Source of the DNA: Psychrobacter sp. APC 3281
GTDB lineage: Bacteria; Pseudomonadota; Gammaproteobacteria; Pseudomonadales; Moraxellaceae
Direction: 5' to 3'
Length of the DNA stretch: 64,000 nucleotides
Assembly (NCBI RefSeq): GCF_030407815.1
Contig: NZ_JASDCS010000002.1
Location: 48,572-112,571 of the forward strand
Under the pieces are notes generated by a model. The model saw nothing but the letters and a program-made list of their open reading frames with translations, did not search any database and was not told the origin of the DNA. Each line of letters opens with the position of its first letter. Position 1 is the first letter of the stretch. Below, one piece after another: positions 48,247-56,672 of the stretch. Made by a program: the position numbers and the translations under genes.

Positions 48247-48948
48247 ATGAAGTATATCATCGTAGGACTAGGAAATTTTGGGGCATCATTGGGATCGGCA
48301 TTGACCAGTCAAGGGCATGAAGTGATTGCTATTGATAGTAGTATGCAACGGGTTGAAGCTTACAAAGAAGTGATTTCGCATACGCTGTGTATGGATGCCA
48401 CGGACGAGTATACGGTTAGCGGATTACCAATCGTTGATACTGATATTGTCATTGTAGCGATTGGTGAAGATCAAGGTGCCAATGTTATGGCAACAGCGCT
48501 ATTTAAGACGTTAAAAGCCAAGCGTTTAATTAGCCGTAGTATCAATCCGCTACACGAAAAAGTCCTACAAGCCATCGGCGTGGATGATTTGATTCACCCT
48601 GAAAAAGAAGCGGCCAATCGCTGGGCCAAGCGTCTGTCACTACGCTATTTTGTTGATTCGTTTGAGTTAAGCGATAACTTCAGCATGGTAGAGATTAAGA
48701 TTCCAAATGTGCTGATTGGTAAGACTGTCGACGACTTACAGTTAGAGCAAAAGTTCAATATCCGATTGCTTAGTACGTTGCGCTATGAGTATTATGAAGA
48801 CAGCTTTGGTCGTACGCAGAGCAAGCCTAGCATTCAAGGTTTGGCGACGCCTGAGCAAGTATTGCAAGAGCGCGATGTACTGGTGATTTATGGCGCCAAC
48901 AAACATATCAATCAGTTCTTACGTAGTGTGGGTGTGAAAATAAAATAG
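48247..48948 (+). CDS. TrkA/KtrA-type RCK regulatory subunit of K+ uptake
   Basis: The cytosolic gating subunit of 233 residues. The RCK_N Rossmann domain begins MKYIIVGLGNFGASLG with GxGxxG, and the acidic DSS of strand 2 binds the nucleotide. A RCK_C (TrkA_C) domain follows from about residue 140 to the end. It is in one direction with the channel gene and the DUF3124 lipoprotein gene. NAD(H)/ATP regulation is known for the family. Confidence 0.93.
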   Translation: MKYIIVGLGNFGASLGSALTSQGHEVIAIDSSMQRVEAYKEVISHTLCMDATDEYTVSGLPIVDTDIVIVAIGEDQGANVMATALFKTLKAKRLISRSINPLHEKVLQAIGVDDLIHPEKEAANRWAKRLSLRYFVDSFELSDNFSMVEIKIPNVLIGKTVDDLQLEQKFNIRLLSTLRYEYYEDSFGRTQSKPSIQGLATPEQVLQERDVLVIYGANKHINQFLRSVGVKIK

Positions 48949-48986
48949 CAGCTTGCCATTGCAGTAATACCAGAAGGTATAGGGAA

Positions 48987-49535
48987 ATGATTATGAATAA
49001 GCGAAGTATCTCTGTCCTACTGATCGCCATAATGACACTACTGTCAGGTTGTGATCAATCAGTGCAAGACCCGAACGTTCTTTTGTCTGAGCATCAAAAA
49101 GACCCGATTAAAGAGTTGGCGATTACCTCATACGTGGATCACAGTCAGTTTGGTTACAAGCAAACCTTTTATGTGCCGATTTATTCTGATATCTATACCG
49201 ATAGAGACGCTCGCAAAGTGCTGCTATCGGCCACGCTGAGTGTACGTAATACCACGCTCAAAAAGTCACTGTATATCAATAAAATTGATTATTACGATAC
49301 AGATGGAGCATTGGTCAAATCATATCTAGATAAGCCTATCGAGCTACCAGCGATGGCCACGCTCAACTATATCGTTGAAAAAGAAGAGGATAAAGGCGGT
49401 TCTGGTGCCAACTTTATCATCGAAGTAGAGGGTGTGGATGAAACGGTTAAACCAGTTATCGAGGCGGTCATGATCGGTAACTTTAGCAATAAAGGATTTG
49501 CCTTTAGTACAGAAGGCACGCCCGTGATACATTGA
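48987..49535 (+). CDS. DUF3124 lipoprotein
   Basis: A predicted lipoprotein of 182 residues: MIMNKRSISVLLIAIMTLLSGC with lipidation at Cys22. The conserved DUF3124 blocks are visible: YVPIYSDIY, LSATLSVRNTTL, and GGSGANFIIEVEG followed by IEAVMIG. The function is unknown. Its close position after the K+ uptake genes (38 bp) suggests a shared transcript. The start may be the second ATG, two codons in. An 8-bp duplication (TGATACAT/TGATATAT) covers the stop. Confidence 0.85.
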   Translation: MIMNKRSISVLLIAIMTLLSGCDQSVQDPNVLLSEHQKDPIKELAITSYVDHSQFGYKQTFYVPIYSDIYTDRDARKVLLSATLSVRNTTLKKSLYINKIDYYDTDGALVKSYLDKPIELPAMATLNYIVEKEEDKGGSGANFIIEVEGVDETVKPVIEAVMIGNFSNKGFAFSTEGTPVIH

Positions 49536-49677
49536 TATATGTATAGTCGGTACGTAATTTAGGACATTAAAAGAGCACCGTAGCATAGGCGGAAGTAGTT
49601 GCTATTTTGCTATCTAGCGATGCTCGTATAAATGTATTAAACGAATCAACATGGACAGTTCAATTCAAGGAAGAGTT

Positions 49678-50091
49678 ATGTCTGCAACCAAAGAAGAAAT
49701 CAGCGCCTTTATGGCATTGGAGTTTCCCCAAACCAAATGCGTCGTCGAGGCGGTCAACGAAAATGGCGCGACCTTATCGCATGAGATCGGTGTAAATGAG
49801 TTGCGTCCCGGTGGCACAGTTTCGGGACCTGTCATGATGGCCGTTGCTGATGTCGCTATCTATGTGGCGATACTCGGAAGAATCGGTATTGTCCCATTGA
49901 CGGTGACGACGAGTTTGACCATCAACTTCTTGCGTAAGCCATCAGCAAATGCTCGTATTATCGCCGAATGTACCTTGATGAAAGTAGGCCGCACGTTGAT
50001 AGTGGGCGAAGTCTCTCTTTATTCAGAAGGCTCTGATGACATCGTGGCTCACGTAGTCGGCACGTATTCTGTACCGCCTAAGCGTATTTAA
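49678..50091 (+). CDS. PaaI-family hotdog-fold thioesterase
   Basis: The 137-residue hotdog protein hydrolyses acyl-CoA thioesters; the substrate is unknown. The family pattern RPGGTVSGPVMMAVADVAIYVA (catalytic region around the Asp of VADVA) and VTTSLTINFLRKP is clear. An upstream ATG (49651) is in frame, but AAGGAAGAGTT directly precedes the ATG at 49678. It is convergent with the cytochrome gene. Confidence 0.88.
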   Translation: MSATKEEISAFMALEFPQTKCVVEAVNENGATLSHEIGVNELRPGGTVSGPVMMAVADVAIYVAILGRIGIVPLTVTTSLTINFLRKPSANARIIAECTLMKVGRTLIVGEVSLYSEGSDDIVAHVVGTYSVPPKRI

Positions 50092-50186
50092 AGCGCTATG
50101 TAATAGTTTGGGTTTCTTATAGAAAGAGCAACTGACTTAAAAGACTGCTTTTATTTTATAAGTTAATGTGCTTCGTAAGATAGCTA

Positions 50187-50202
50187 CACTCACTTACTCA
50201 CT
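50187..50202 (-). repeat. 8-bp near-perfect duplication at cytochrome gene stop
   Basis: CACTCACT and TACTCACT lie head to tail across the stop codon (50194-50196). Short enough to be chance alone. Confidence 0.4.
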
Positions 50203-50910
50203 AGGATCTGATCCTGGTGGGAAGTCATGGCGTAGCTGTGCGACATTGGTAGGGGTCACTATATCTGTGAAGCTATTTAGATCGCTATGCACGTATTGTG
50301 TGACAGATGCTATTTGCTCGTCATTCATCATGCGGTAGAATGATGGCATACCGCGCAGGCCATTGATAACGACACTAATAATATAATACTTCGATTGCAT
50401 CTTACTGTTGTCAGCTAGCGGTGGATAGTAGCCAGCGCCTTGTGCACCTTCACCTTTTTGCATATGACAACCAGCACAAGAGTCATCGTAGAGTTTCTTA
50501 CCATTGGTCGTGAAAAATCCCGTCTTGCCTTGTGCGCTGCCTTCAAACTTGGCGAGCCACTGCTGCATGCTGCCATCTTCGCTCATTTTTGGTATTGAGC
50601 CTATATCGACAATATTGCTGGTGGGTTCAGCCAATTCTTTTTTGGTCATATATACGCCGCCCCATGCGCCCTGATTGCGACTGGCTTGATTGTCAAAATT
50701 ATTTTTAAATACCATGGGCGCTGTCTGCGGTTTGGCGATAGTAGCTACGTTTTCTGCTTTATACTGACTACAGCCTGACAACGTTGTTAACACTATCGAT
50801 CCGCCAACCATGAGCATCATTATTGCCTTGCTCGAGCTGAGCGAGCTAGATAATTTGATTGAGTTTGCTGTCACCACGTTCATAATTATTTCTAATGTGC
50901 CTAGTCTCAT
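50194..50910 (-). CDS. Monohaem cytochrome c lipoprotein
   Basis: An exported electron carrier. The haem site is DSCAGCH (Cys145, Cys148, His149 counted from the chosen start), with a C-terminal methionine ligand candidate in GLRGMPSFYRMM. A type II signal ends in TLSGC (Cys47), so it is probably membrane anchored. The frame opens with TTG at 50949; the ATG at 50910 has AAGG nine bases upstream, and 50883 is a further option. It lies 60 bases downstream of the flavin amine oxidase gene in the same direction and is its likely electron acceptor. Confidence 0.85.
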   Translation of the reverse strand: MRLGTLEIIMNVVTANSIKLSSSLSSSKAIMMLMVGGSIVLTTLSGCSQYKAENVATIAKPQTAPMVFKNNFDNQASRNQGAWGGVYMTKKELAEPTSNIVDIGSIPKMSEDGSMQQWLAKFEGSAQGKTGFFTTNGKKLYDDSCAGCHMQKGEGAQGAGYYPPLADNSKMQSKYYIISVVINGLRGMPSFYRMMNDEQIASVTQYVHSDLNSFTDIVTPTNVAQLRHDFPPGSDPSE

Positions 50911-50970
50911 TGTTATCATCCTTGCTTGAACGGCAGAGTTGTTATTCAAAGCTCATTACTCAAAAACTAG

Positions 50971-52572
50971 CTATCCAAGCTTTTTAGCCTTTTGATGTAA
51001 GCGTTTGGCGGCATCCATACCGGATAATATCGCGCCCTCTTGCCATGCAGGAATATGTGAGCAATGCTCACCTGCCAGTACGATACGGTGATTAATCTCG
51101 CAAAGCGTATTGTAATACTGCTTACGACTTGATTCGCTCCAGATACCGTAGCAGCCAAGCGACCAAGGGATACGGTGCCATGCGACGGATGTGCCTGAGC
51201 GGAACTCTTTGGTATATTGCGGATGAATCTGTTTGCCATAGGCGAGCGCGGCATTGATACGTTCTTTGGGTGTCAATGAGTTAAACTTGTACGACGCCTC
51301 TCCAAACCCATACGCACCAAGTAGCACGCCCGAGCCTGTGCTAAACATGTCTTGTGACGGGTAGGAGATTTGCGAGATAGGCATGTCAGTATAAGTGATG
51401 CCGCCATAGATCCATTCGTCTTCTTCCCAAAACCGCCGTTTGAACTCCAAACCCACTTTGTAAGAGCTATCATAAGGAACGGCTGCCATTGCTTGCTTCA
51501 TTGGTGCGGAGACATTGATATCAATCTGCGTCAAGATGGATAAGGGGATGGTGCAAATGCACCAATCTGCGCGCATTGTTTTGGCTGCACCGTCAGGGCT
51601 GTTGCTATCGACATAGTCAACGGTGACACCAGTTTCGTTTTGATTGATTTTAGTGACTTTGGCGTTGAAGGTAATCATCTCGCGACACTCACGCGTGAAC
51701 GCATCACCGATTTTTCCCATACCGCCAACGGGCTGAAACATCGCTGGTTGATGCACATGGACGGTATAGTTGGTATAAATATCCGACCACATACCTGAGT
51801 CTAATAATTCGTCCATTGGGATGGGGGTTGATGGCTTGGCATCAGGCATCAGACCACCACCGGGATATACACTATAGCCACGATGCTTACCAGTTTCATG
51901 GCTTTTGACGTAACGGTAGTTGTTATCTAACACGCCCCAGCCCTTTAGTCCTTCGAGTAATTTTTCTTTGTCCTCTTTATCAACGGTACTATCGAGACTG
52001 CCTTTATTGACGGCTTTGGATAATAACTCTGACACATAACCGCGAATATCGCTTTGTACTTCGCCCAAGCGCTGCGGCGCCCCATCGAAATGATTGGTAC
52101 GGTGTAGATAAGCACGATCATTGGTTTGGATAAAAGGCTGCAATGCCACGCCGAACTTTTTGCAGTAATGAAAGACCGCATAGTGATGGATGGGCAAGCG
52201 CCATGGCCCACCATTGAAGTAATTGCCTTTTTTAAAGTCGCAAGTAACTTCAGCACCGCCCAGCTCCGTGTATTTGTCACCGCTATTGAGTGTCCAGCTA
52301 CGGCCGCCACCACGATTTTGGTACTCTAATACAGTCACTTTGTAGCCTGCTTTGCGTAACTCATAGGCGGCAGTCAGACCACTCAATCCTGCGCCCAAAA
52401 TCACGATGCTGGCACCTGCCGGTGCGCCTTTGAGGTTCATCTCCTCTTTAAAGCTCGACTCAGATGCAAACCCTAAGGTAGTCATCGCTTGATACATCGC
52501 GGTCGCGCCTGCCGTCTTGCCTATCATTGAGAGCAGTTGTCGCCGCGTGGGAGATTGGAGCAGGTCATTCAT
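50971..52572 (-). CDS. Tat-exported flavin monoamine oxidase / amine dehydrogenase
   Basis: The 533-residue flavoprotein begins SPTRRQLLSMIGKTAGATA, a twin-arginine pattern, so export in folded form with FAD is predicted. The FAD motifs are ASIVILGAGLSGLTAAYELRKAG and GGRSWTL, with the C-terminal contact LAGEHCSHIPAWQEGAILSG. It resembles L-amino acid/tryptophan/nicotine-type oxidases of the amine oxidase family. The flanking cytochrome c genes imply that electrons go to cytochrome c instead of oxygen. The substrate is unknown. Ribosome site AAGGATAATTCT. Confidence 0.88.
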   Translation of the reverse strand: MNDLLQSPTRRQLLSMIGKTAGATAMYQAMTTLGFASESSFKEEMNLKGAPAGASIVILGAGLSGLTAAYELRKAGYKVTVLEYQNRGGGRSWTLNSGDKYTELGGAEVTCDFKKGNYFNGGPWRLPIHHYAVFHYCKKFGVALQPFIQTNDRAYLHRTNHFDGAPQRLGEVQSDIRGYVSELLSKAVNKGSLDSTVDKEDKEKLLEGLKGWGVLDNNYRYVKSHETGKHRGYSVYPGGGLMPDAKPSTPIPMDELLDSGMWSDIYTNYTVHVHQPAMFQPVGGMGKIGDAFTRECREMITFNAKVTKINQNETGVTVDYVDSNSPDGAAKTMRADWCICTIPLSILTQIDINVSAPMKQAMAAVPYDSSYKVGLEFKRRFWEEDEWIYGGITYTDMPISQISYPSQDMFSTGSGVLLGAYGFGEASYKFNSLTPKERINAALAYGKQIHPQYTKEFRSGTSVAWHRIPWSLGCYGIWSESSRKQYYNTLCEINHRIVLAGEHCSHIPAWQEGAILSGMDAAKRLHQKAKKLG

Positions 52573-52642
52573 AGAATTATCCTTATCGTGCTAAGTCTTT
52601 GCGATGTTATTGAAAATACTAATTTATGCCTATTCTTTATAG

Positions 52643-54022
52643 CTAGCTTTTCTCTTTTATAACACGCGTGACATCCGCCGCGCTGACATCGCTGCTTGGT
52701 AGACCACCAAATGTGACTCGTACATGGTTAGTGATACTAGCGATTTGTCTAGGGCTTAAATCTTTTGAGAAACCGGGCATTTTTGGTGCTGTATTAAATG
52801 CACCTTTTGCCCCAAAGGCAATGACGCCAATGAGTGCATCAGGTTTTACGCGGCGAATGCTACTCAAACCAACGATGGAGGCATAGCGGGCATCGGGCTG
52901 TGCGTAACCATCGACCCCATGACAACTGGCGCAATGGATGAGATATAAATCTTTTGGCGAATTGCTGTTCAGACCGCTATTGTTGGAACTATTGGCAATA
53001 TTGGTTTTGGCATGCGCCAGATAGTCTTTCTGCTCTAGCAAGTCATAAGTAATCGAGTTGCTGACTGGCTGCGGCAGGCGAGAGACATTGACAGGTATCA
53101 AATAATCATCGGTCTTAATGGCTGGAACGACTTTTAAATAGTCAGCCATCGCTATCAGGTCTTCATCAGTGAGATAACGCGTACTGTGCGCCACGGCTTC
53201 TGCCATTGGCCCGCCCGCGTAAGCGCGCTTATTAAGAGTGCCTGTACGCAGGTAAGTTACGATATCCATTTCGCTCCAAAGGCCGATACCTGTGTCGTTG
53301 TCAGGCGTGATATTTGGTGCAAACCATTTACCAAGTGGTGCGCCGGATAAATAACGATCTTTATCGAGGCCTTGAGTTAAGTTGCGCGGCGTATGACAAG
53401 TACCGCAGTGCTCTAAGTTATTGACCAAGTATTCACCGCGCTGCTGAGTTTCAGTTAACCCTGAACGATTTTCAGTAGAGGGCACATTGATGACATTCCA
53501 TGCCAGCATTAAGCTACGAATATTTAACGGGAAAGGCAAATGAGTGGTTTTTTCAGGTGGTTTATCTACGATAGCAACGGTCTGAAAGTACGCGAACAAG
53601 GCGCTGATATCCTCATCTGTCATGCCATGATAAGACGGGTAAGGCATCGTAGGATAAAGCTGATGATTGGGTGCACGACCTTTTCGCAAAGCCTTTTTGA
53701 AATAGGCTTCGGTATAGTTGCCGATGCCATAGCGCGTCGATGGTGTGATATTGGTTGAGTAGATATTGCCAATGGGCGTCTCAATCGGCACGCCGCCACT
53801 ATAGTCATCACGGTGACAGGCCATACAGTCGGCTGTACGAGCCACGTAAGCACCGCGATTGGCAAGCGCACTATTGGTGGGACTGATATTGGGTAAGCTT
53901 GTGCTGCTAGGCAAAGTATTTTCTTGGAAACTGACGCCAGCGGCCATCGCTACGGTAGAGGCGCCAAATCCTATGACCACTGAAAATGATAATGCTGGCA
54001 TGACCGCAAAAAGTGGTTTCAT
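52643..54022 (-). CDS. Trihaem cytochrome c subunit
   Basis: The 459-residue exported protein has three haem sites, CMACH (66-70), CGTCH (206-210) and CASCH (364-368), the layout of the cytochrome subunits of membrane-bound alcohol and gluconate dehydrogenases. A Sec signal peptide is MKPLFAVMPALSFSVVIGF with cleavage near AMA. GGAAGGACATT supports the ATG at 54022 over an earlier in-frame start. It is the first gene of the set with the flavoprotein (70-bp gap) and monohaem cytochrome, and would pass electrons to quinone or an oxidase. Confidence 0.9.
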   Translation of the reverse strand: MKPLFAVMPALSFSVVIGFGASTVAMAAGVSFQENTLPSSTSLPNISPTNSALANRGAYVARTADCMACHRDDYSGGVPIETPIGNIYSTNITPSTRYGIGNYTEAYFKKALRKGRAPNHQLYPTMPYPSYHGMTDEDISALFAYFQTVAIVDKPPEKTTHLPFPLNIRSLMLAWNVINVPSTENRSGLTETQQRGEYLVNNLEHCGTCHTPRNLTQGLDKDRYLSGAPLGKWFAPNITPDNDTGIGLWSEMDIVTYLRTGTLNKRAYAGGPMAEAVAHSTRYLTDEDLIAMADYLKVVPAIKTDDYLIPVNVSRLPQPVSNSITYDLLEQKDYLAHAKTNIANSSNNSGLNSNSPKDLYLIHCASCHGVDGYAQPDARYASIVGLSSIRRVKPDALIGVIAFGAKGAFNTAPKMPGFSKDLSPRQIASITNHVRVTFGGLPSSDVSAADVTRVIKEKS

Positions 54023-54096
54023 AATGTCCTTCCAATACTGATCAATCATCCCTTATACCTTCTCATAAAATGCCCACAAATCACCACTCATTTCTA

Positions 54097-54133
54097 CTAG
54101 GGTGTGTCCTCATTTTGAAAATGGTGATAAAAA
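54097..54133. mobile_element. Fragment of the MITE right end
   Basis: The 37 bases from CTAGGGTGTGTCCTCATTTT onward match the reverse complement of the 43369-43405 end at all but two positions. The match ends after 54133, and no second terminus is found nearby, so this is a remnant or another element with the same end. Confidence 0.8.
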
Positions 54134-54171
54134 GCAGTATCATAAAAAACACTGTCGAGACATCAAAATTG

Positions 54172-54786
54172 CTACTGTTTAGTAGCCTCAACTTTGATGT
54201 TTAAGTCGAGGTTTTTAGTCAGTCCAAACCAAGAGAATTTGTGTATATTCCATTTTGTGCGATCAATCGTGGCAGTGAACTCACCACCGCAAACATCTTT
54301 TCTGATGCTCGTGTTTAGATAACAATTAAACTTAGTCGCGGTTAGGCTAAGTGGGTGGGTCTCGCCATGCAGTGTCAGTTGTCCATCTACCCGAGTAACC
54401 TGAGGCCTTTTTTTATCTTGATTAAAATGCCATTTCGTCGATTCGAAATGTGCTGAAGGAAATCTCTGCATATCAAAAAATTCAGGCCCCGTTAGACTAT
54501 TATTAAAAGAAGGGTTGCCCGTATTTAAAGAGTTTATCGGTATGATTAATGAGATATCACCTGATCTTAAGTTTGGATCGTATTGTAATTGACCTTTGAT
54601 ATTGTAAAAGCCACCAGTCGTGGCTGAACTCTTAAAGCGTTCGATAGAAAATCGAATATGAGTGCTGGCAGGATTAATAGCGTAACTGGCAGCTTGACTG
54701 CTATTTGCAGCGCCTATGAGCAATAATAAAATGGTCAAAAAAGAATAGATATGCGAAGGTTTTGGCCTAGTAGACAACAAGCGCAT
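54172..54786 (-). CDS. YceI-family periplasmic lipocalin-like protein
   Basis: The 204-residue protein has a signal peptide (ILLLLIGAANSSQAAS, cleavage after AQA-type site near residue 32). The mature part begins YAINPASTHIRFSIERF and continues with GGFYNIKGQLQYDP, the YceI pattern. These bind isoprenoid-type lipids or polyamine-like ligands, and in some cytochrome systems carry quinone-like molecules. Its position upstream of the trihaem cytochrome in the same direction (123 bp gap with a mobile fragment between) could link it to the amine oxidase cluster. Confidence 0.9.
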   Translation of the reverse strand: MRLLSTRPKPSHIYSFLTILLLLIGAANSSQAASYAINPASTHIRFSIERFKSSATTGGFYNIKGQLQYDPNLRSGDISLIIPINSLNTGNPSFNNSLTGPEFFDMQRFPSAHFESTKWHFNQDKKRPQVTRVDGQLTLHGETHPLSLTATKFNCYLNTSIRKDVCGGEFTATIDRTKWNIHKFSWFGLTKNLDLNIKVEATKQ

Positions 54787-55006
54787 AGCTACATTCCTTT
54801 ACAGGCTATTGATATAGAGGAGCTTATTCACAAGCGCTATCCGTGCGTTTGCTTAACAATAAGCCAGTGATTGTTTATTATTTATACAGGGTTTTTCAAA
54901 TACTTAGTAGTGCTATTTTAGTAAAGAGATAACGAACGACTCTGTCATGTCTGAACGTCAATTCCAAGTATGGATGCTAAGTACTGATACCTAATTATTG
55001 AAGCTG

Positions 55007-55068
55007 AGTACTTATGCAACAGTACTGATGCATAAGTACTGAACCTAAGTGCTGACTTTAAGTGTTAG
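55007..55068 (-). repeat. 13-bp tandem repeat and palindrome across the PAP2 stop codon
   Basis: Units GCATAAGTACTGA (55030), ACCTAAGTGCTGA (55043) and CTTTAAGTGTTAG (55056) are head to tail; the stop is in the last. A perfect 12-bp inverted repeat (55007-55018 with 55029-55040) extends the array and could form a transcript-end hairpin. Confidence 0.8.
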
Positions 55069-55882
55069 AGTGCTCAATGCTAGACAAGCTAAGACCAGTA
55101 TGTCTTTTATCATCGTTGGTGCTGTGTGCTTCATTTTTAATCGATTGTTTGAAAAATAGGGCTGCGAGCGCACAAGCTATGGTTAATGAAAGCAGCATTG
55201 AGACCAATGTATGGCTAAAGAAATGATCACCAAACAGCATTTTATACAGTCCCATTGTCCAGCCTAAGACCGTTACTGATATGACTATCTGGTAGCAGTA
55301 TTTTCTTAATGTCGGTAAAAAAGCCAGTCCATATAAAGAAAACCCTGCGCTGGCGTGAGCTGCTGGGAAGCATCTGGCAGGCGTTGCTGCTACGATGTTT
55401 TGCCAAAGATTGAAGTAGGGTAAATCCCCATTAAAAATAACCAAGTCATTTGGGCAACTAACATGGGTGACGCCTTTGAGCGTGGCAATGGTAGCAGGTA
55501 CAATCGCCAATATAATCAGTAGGTAGCCAATCTCGCGCATAGGCAAAGGAAGTATAAATTTATCAAGCTTATTATGACTGAGCTTACTGCGATTTAGCTT
55601 ATTGCAGTTTAGGGCAGTAGCATTAAGCCTTGACTGTCTATACTTGATGATTAAAAGGGCTATGAGGTAGACAGCCAATAGAATCAATAATGCTTTGGGT
55701 AAATCATAAAAGATAAATGCATAAGGCTGCGCGTCTTTTTCGAGTAGCCAGTGTCCATTGTTGTAAAAAAGCTCACTGATGCGTACATCTAACTGGCTAT
55801 GCTCAAAAACTAAGGTGGCCATGATGGTCACGCACAGTAGTTTTAGCCAGTCCCAAGTCATTGCGTTGTTTTCTAAAGTCAT
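55058..55882 (-). CDS. PAP2-family lipid phosphatase
   Basis: The 274-residue inner-membrane phosphatase has about six membrane segments. The acid phosphatase motifs are ARCFPAAHASAGF (motif 2, with His) and GDHFFSHTLVS (motif 3, catalytic His). Proteins of this kind accompany mcr and eptA-type genes in Moraxellaceae and remove phosphate from lipid A or undecaprenyl/phosphatidate species; the substrate is inferred. The last gene of the eptA set, 138 bp after dgkA. A polar loop (residues 85-110, rich in N, K, L and S) is unusual. Confidence 0.88.
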   Translation of the reverse strand: MTLENNAMTWDWLKLLCVTIMATLVFEHSQLDVRISELFYNNGHWLLEKDAQPYAFIFYDLPKALLILLAVYLIALLIIKYRQSRLNATALNCNKLNRSKLSHNKLDKFILPLPMREIGYLLIILAIVPATIATLKGVTHVSCPNDLVIFNGDLPYFNLWQNIVAATPARCFPAAHASAGFSLYGLAFLPTLRKYCYQIVISVTVLGWTMGLYKMLFGDHFFSHTLVSMLLSLTIACALAALFFKQSIKNEAHSTNDDKRHTGLSLSSIEHSNT

Positions 55883-55998
55883 GACTACACCTAATAACGT
55901 ATATACGATGTTGATAGTTCTTAATGCGACCTTCGTTTTATTGTTTACCTAAGATAGCGCTAGCAGCGCGTTTCGCTCTTAGGCGAGTGCTCGGCATG

Positions 55999-56038
55999 CT
56001 TTAATAAAATAGAGCAGACTCTAATAAAATAGAACAGA
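55999..56038 (-). repeat. 20-bp tandem repeat across the dgkA stop codon
   Basis: Units 55999-56018 and 56019-56038 agree at 18 of 20 bases. The stop (56021-56023, reverse strand) lies in the second. Confidence 0.92.
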
Positions 56039-56494
56039 CAACGCCATTACCCATAAAACCATTAACAAACTTAACGCTAAGAACTGCGCCGCAGAGCCGA
56101 CATCTTTTGCGATTTTTGCGAGCGGGTGTCTGGCAGTGGAAGTATGGTCGACACAGGCTTCGAGTCCTGTATTGAGCAGCTCAACAATCAATGACAAAAA
56201 AGAAACGACGACTAGCATCATTTTTATACCAAGTGCAAAAGGCATAACGATGACAGCAGCTAGCAGTACAAGGTTGAGCCACACCACTTGTCTAAAAGCC
56301 GCTTCCAATTTATATGCGGCTTTAAAGCCATCTATAGAGTAGTCAGTGGCTTTTATGATGCGGTAAAACCCTGTTTTACCTTTGGCATGACCTGCAAAGC
56401 TGTCAGCTGCAAGTGCACTATCATGTGCTGTTTGGTTGACAGAACTATGCTCGGCTGATGGGTCTATAAGGTTGGTATGAGTGATTTGCTTCAT
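56021..56494 (-). CDS. dgkA: Diacylglycerol kinase
   Basis: The membrane enzyme phosphorylates diacylglycerol released by phosphoethanolamine or glycerol transfer, returning it to phospholipid synthesis. The three-helix core is visible with EAAFRQVVWLNL and ELLNTGLEACVDHTS (conserved Glu and Asn). The length of 157 residues exceeds the usual ~120 because of an N-terminal polar stretch of about 37 residues. It is in an operon-like order after the sensor kinase, but has its own upstream box (56551-56567), so it can be controlled with eptA. Confidence 0.93.
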   Translation of the reverse strand: MKQITHTNLIDPSAEHSSVNQTAHDSALAADSFAGHAKGKTGFYRIIKATDYSIDGFKAAYKLEAAFRQVVWLNLVLLAAVIVMPFALGIKMMLVVVSFLSLIVELLNTGLEACVDHTSTARHPLAKIAKDVGSAAQFLALSLLMVLWVMALSVLFY

Positions 56495-56550
56495 AGGGCA
56501 TTCTTAACGGTCTATTAAAATTAAGATAGCCTGAGTATAAGATGGGAGAT

Positions 56551-56567
56551 GTTAAGAAAACGTTAAG
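56551..56567 (-). promoter_or_regulatory. PmrA-like direct-repeat box upstream of dgkA
   Basis: On the reverse strand the sequence is CTTAAC-GTTTT-CTTAAC, two 6-base half-sites with 5-base spacing (11-bp period). Eleven bases after the second half-site comes TATACT, a good -10. The same box and spacing occur upstream of eptA. Confidence 0.7.
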
Positions 56568-56672
56568 AGGATATAGAGGGATGAGAATAAAGCATAATGG
56601 TTGTTTAAATTTGTCGTTTCCCAATCAGTAATTATGATTAGGAAATGAATATGTCTTTGAGCTATCACGAGG

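Noticed and set aside
50971..52572. Assignment of the amine oxidase as nicotine or tryptophan oxidase
   Set aside because: Only the fold, Tat signal and cytochrome context are visible; no substrate-specific residues can be argued without alignment.
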